This document shows positions 62,129-64,000 of a stretch of DNA of 64,000 bases, piece by piece; the stretch's first letter is position 1; every line of letters starts with the position of its first letter. Below the pieces are notes generated by a model that worked only from the letters and a program-made list of their open reading frames with translations, searched no databases and was not told where the DNA came from. Location of the stretch: NCBI GenBank assembly GCA_026418275.1, contig JAOABQ010000109.1, positions 1 through 64,000 on the forward strand, read 5' to 3'. Source of the stretch: Clostridia bacterium (GTDB lineage: Bacteria; Bacillota; Clostridia; Acetivibrionales; DSM-2933). Position numbers and translations under genes: made by a program.

Positions 62129-62637
62129 ATTAGACCACCCTTAACTCACGCTTATAATTATCCTTAGCCTTTATCCATACCCCATAGAAGATTGATTTAG
62201 CATTACTATTTTTATGAGTATCTAACTATAAAATTGTAAAATCGATGTAAATCTTTAAACTCACTTGTATTAAAGGTATGTAAAAGGCACTTGGCATAGC
62301 GATTTGATTTATGTAAGTAAAATTTTACTGATGCAAACTAATATCACATACCATTCTATCATAATCAGGTTCATACTTGAAACCCCTAGATTTGTGAAAT
62401 ATCTATTTAATAAATTTATTATATTGAATTTAAATTCATGAATTAAGAAATATTGGATCAATTAAGCAGCTATGGCATATTTATTGTAAAAGAATTATAA
62501 TGTTGTCAATACGGTGCATATATACCTTTGATGCAAATAGGTATTAAAACGTGAGGTTCAAAAAGATTTACAGGGTATCTATCCATTGTTAATGCGTATG
62601 TATATTTACAGAAATAATTTTACAGGGGGATTATATA
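62129..62637. other. divergent promoter region between RT operon and cyclase gene
   Basis: About 510 bases, AT-rich. A short ATACCT/AGGTAT stem-loop at 62522-62544 lies in the leader of the cyclase gene. TTTACA and TATAGT-like boxes exist toward the RT operon, but their spacing is not convincing. No second copy of the structured RNA is present here, where a classical retron RNA would be expected. Confidence 0.5.
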
Positions 62638-63414
62638 ATGAAGAAATTTATCGATTTAAGTATTTCCATTGAGAACAACATACCTTCGGATCCGCAAGGC
62701 ATGATTCCGCAAATCCAATATATACATCACGATACGGGTGCCAAGCAAATGGCTGACTTTTTTCCCGGCATAGATACTCAAAAGGATTTACCCGATGGAA
62801 AAGGTTGGGCCATAGAGCTTATGACCTTATCCTCTCATTCAGGGACACATCTTGATGCGCCCTGGCATTATCACCCTACTATGAGTAAGGGCCAAAAAGC
62901 ATTAACCATCGATGAAATTCCGCTTGAATGGTGTATGGGCAACGGTGTTAAGCTGGATTTTACACACTTTGCCGACGGCTATCTTGTTACCGCAAAGGAT
63001 ATGGAGGAGGCATTCAAGCAGATCGGATATGAATTAAAATCGGGGGATATCGTTCTCATTCATACGGGAGCCGATAAATACTGGGGCAAGCCGGAGTATC
63101 TAATCAAAGGATGCGGTATGGGAAAGGAAGCAACCCTCTGGTTGTGCGAGAAAGGTGTGCGGGTGGTCGGAACCGATGCCTGGAGTTGGGACCGTCCCCT
63201 GCCTCTGATTGCAAAAGATTTCGCTCAAAGTAAAGACTCCTCTATTATCTGGGAAGGGCATTTTGCAGGTATTGAATGCGGATATTGCCATATTGAAAAG
63301 CTTACAAATCTTGAAAAGCTTCCGCCTTACGGTTTTACCTTTTGTGGCTTTCCTGTAAAGATAAAGGACGCAAGTGCCGGATGGATAAGAGCTGTCGCAA
63401 TTATAGAAGAATAA
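62638..63414 (+). CDS. cyclase-family (kynurenine formamidase-like) metal hydrolase
   Basis: 258 aa. HSGTHLDAPWHYH is the metal-binding motif of the PF04199 cyclase family, with IELMTLSSH before it and GTDAWSWD later. Members include bacterial kynurenine formamidase KynB, isatin hydrolase and polyketide cyclases. The sequence alone does not choose the substrate, and no tryptophan-degradation genes are adjacent. AGGGGGA lies 7 bases ahead of the ATG. Cytoplasmic. Confidence 0.9.
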   Translation: MKKFIDLSISIENNIPSDPQGMIPQIQYIHHDTGAKQMADFFPGIDTQKDLPDGKGWAIELMTLSSHSGTHLDAPWHYHPTMSKGQKALTIDEIPLEWCMGNGVKLDFTHFADGYLVTAKDMEEAFKQIGYELKSGDIVLIHTGADKYWGKPEYLIKGCGMGKEATLWLCEKGVRVVGTDAWSWDRPLPLIAKDFAQSKDSSIIWEGHFAGIECGYCHIEKLTNLEKLPPYGFTFCGFPVKIKDASAGWIRAVAIIEE

Positions 63415-63623
63415 AACATATCTCTTTTGTTAGCAAAGGCTGTTCAAAGCAACGGCAAATTCAAAATATTTCAGAGTCAGAAGGATGTGCCCCCGGTTCT
63501 TCTTTTTTTTCAGTTAACCTGAATAGGAATAAGTTTTATGAAACAACAACATACTATAATATTGAAAAGTTGTAAAACTTGGAATGCATGGGTTTATTAT
63601 AAATGTAAGAAGGAATCGTAATT

Positions 63624-64000
63624 ATGAACTATCGTCGTCCGCTTGCCACCATCAGCATATTGGGAGTTACCCATTTACACCGGCAGAATCCTTTTATGGT
63701 AGCCTGGTGGTCTGCCGCATTTCCCGGTTTCGGTCAATATTTGCTCAATCAATATCTTCGGGCCACCTTACTCACTATATCCGAAGTAATTATCAATACA
63801 TTAGCCCATGTTAATGAAGCCATAGTATATACCTATTGTGGAAAGTTTGAAATGGCAAAATCCGTTCTCAACCCCAGATGGGCACTTGGATATTTTATTG
63901 TTTATCTTTTTGCAATTTGGAATAGCTATCGCTCAGCTTTGATACAAAATAAAATGTGTCACCTTGCAGAGCTTGAAAATGAACCATTACGGATTACGCT
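63624..64000 (+). CDS. conserved Firmicute membrane protein, start only
   Basis: The frame opens at ATG 63624 (GAAGGA 9-10 bases ahead) and is still open at the window end (125 codons seen). NPFMVAWWSAAFPGFGQYLLNQYLRATLL, then HVNEAIVYTYCGKFEMAKSVLNPRW and a YFIVYLFAIWNSYRS helix match an uncharacterised conserved membrane protein family of Bacillus, Paenibacillus and Clostridium that I remember by its PGFG and FAIWDSYR motifs. Function unknown. Confidence 0.75.
   Translation, partial: MNYRRPLATISILGVTHLHRQNPFMVAWWSAAFPGFGQYLLNQYLRATLLTISEVIINTLAHVNEAIVYTYCGKFEMAKSVLNPRWALGYFIVYLFAIWNSYRSALIQNKMCHLAELENEPLRIT

Overview
The window is AT-rich DNA from an endospore-forming, polysaccharide-degrading clostridium. 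Support for this comes from strong AGGAGG-type ribosome binding sites, frequent TTG/GTG starts, U-rich intrinsic terminators, Rex, a LysM-GH18 cortex-hydrolase-type protein, DUF3231 and coat/exosporium-like proteins, and a chitinase that carries a dockerin. The genus cannot be fixed from sequence alone; a cellulosome-type relative (Ruminiclostridium, Acetivibrio, Pseudobacteroides) is the best guess. No rRNA, tRNA or CRISPR array was found.

Layout. 1-0.5 kb: start of an IS630-like transposase at the edge. 0.5-3.9 kb: a 7TM-PAS histidine kinase with two NarL-type response regulators. 4.1-5.8 kb: two paralogous coat/exosporium-like proteins. 6.1-8.4 kb: a TerD-linker-TerA-like fusion protein. 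9.2 kb: a frameshifted XRE regulator. 9.6-12.7 kb: a Cache-PAS-GGDEF-EAL protein. 13-22.5 kb: two secreted GH18 chitinases flanking an ABC exporter pair, a zinc-ribbon mini-protein, a membrane protein and tandem DUF155 proteins. 22.5-25.3 kb: rex and an ABC-F ATPase. 25.5-28.6 kb: FHA, FtsW/RodA and PBP, a cell-wall elongation or sporulation module. 29.4-31.2 kb: a DUF2330-like exported protein and a YdeI/DUF1905 protein. 31.2-35 kb: a papain-like peptidase with a Cys-repeat tail, followed by a PqqD-radical SAM-SPASM enzyme, and divergently a free-standing copy of the peptidase's N-terminal domain. 35-42.2 kb: LysM-SH3-GH18, PilZ and a 1421-aa subtilase-Kelch protein. 42.4-48.7 kb: a periplasmic-type binding protein, an MCP, an NHL propeller and DUF3231. 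49-54.6 kb: an FAD oxidoreductase, a J-like TPR protein and an HscC-like Hsp70. 54.8-62.1 kb: a reverse-transcriptase operon. 62.6-64 kb: a cyclase-family hydrolase and the start of a conserved membrane protein.

The most notable locus is 54785-62128 on the minus strand. A helical-repeat (ARM-like) protein, a SWIM zinc-finger protein and a retron-type reverse transcriptase fused to a C-terminal TerD domain are translationally coupled. They are followed by a roughly 220-nt structured RNA with 19-bp closing arms, a 98-nt internal hairpin, its own sigma-A-like promoter and a terminator. The ARM plus SWIM plus RT content matches what I recall of type XIII retrons. The RNA lies downstream of the RT and the RT carries TerD, which I do not know from described systems. 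An HscC-like Hsp70 and a J-like TPR protein follow directly. The second candidate system is the C1 peptidase with its Cys-repeat tail plus the PqqD-radical SAM enzyme at 31-35 kb.
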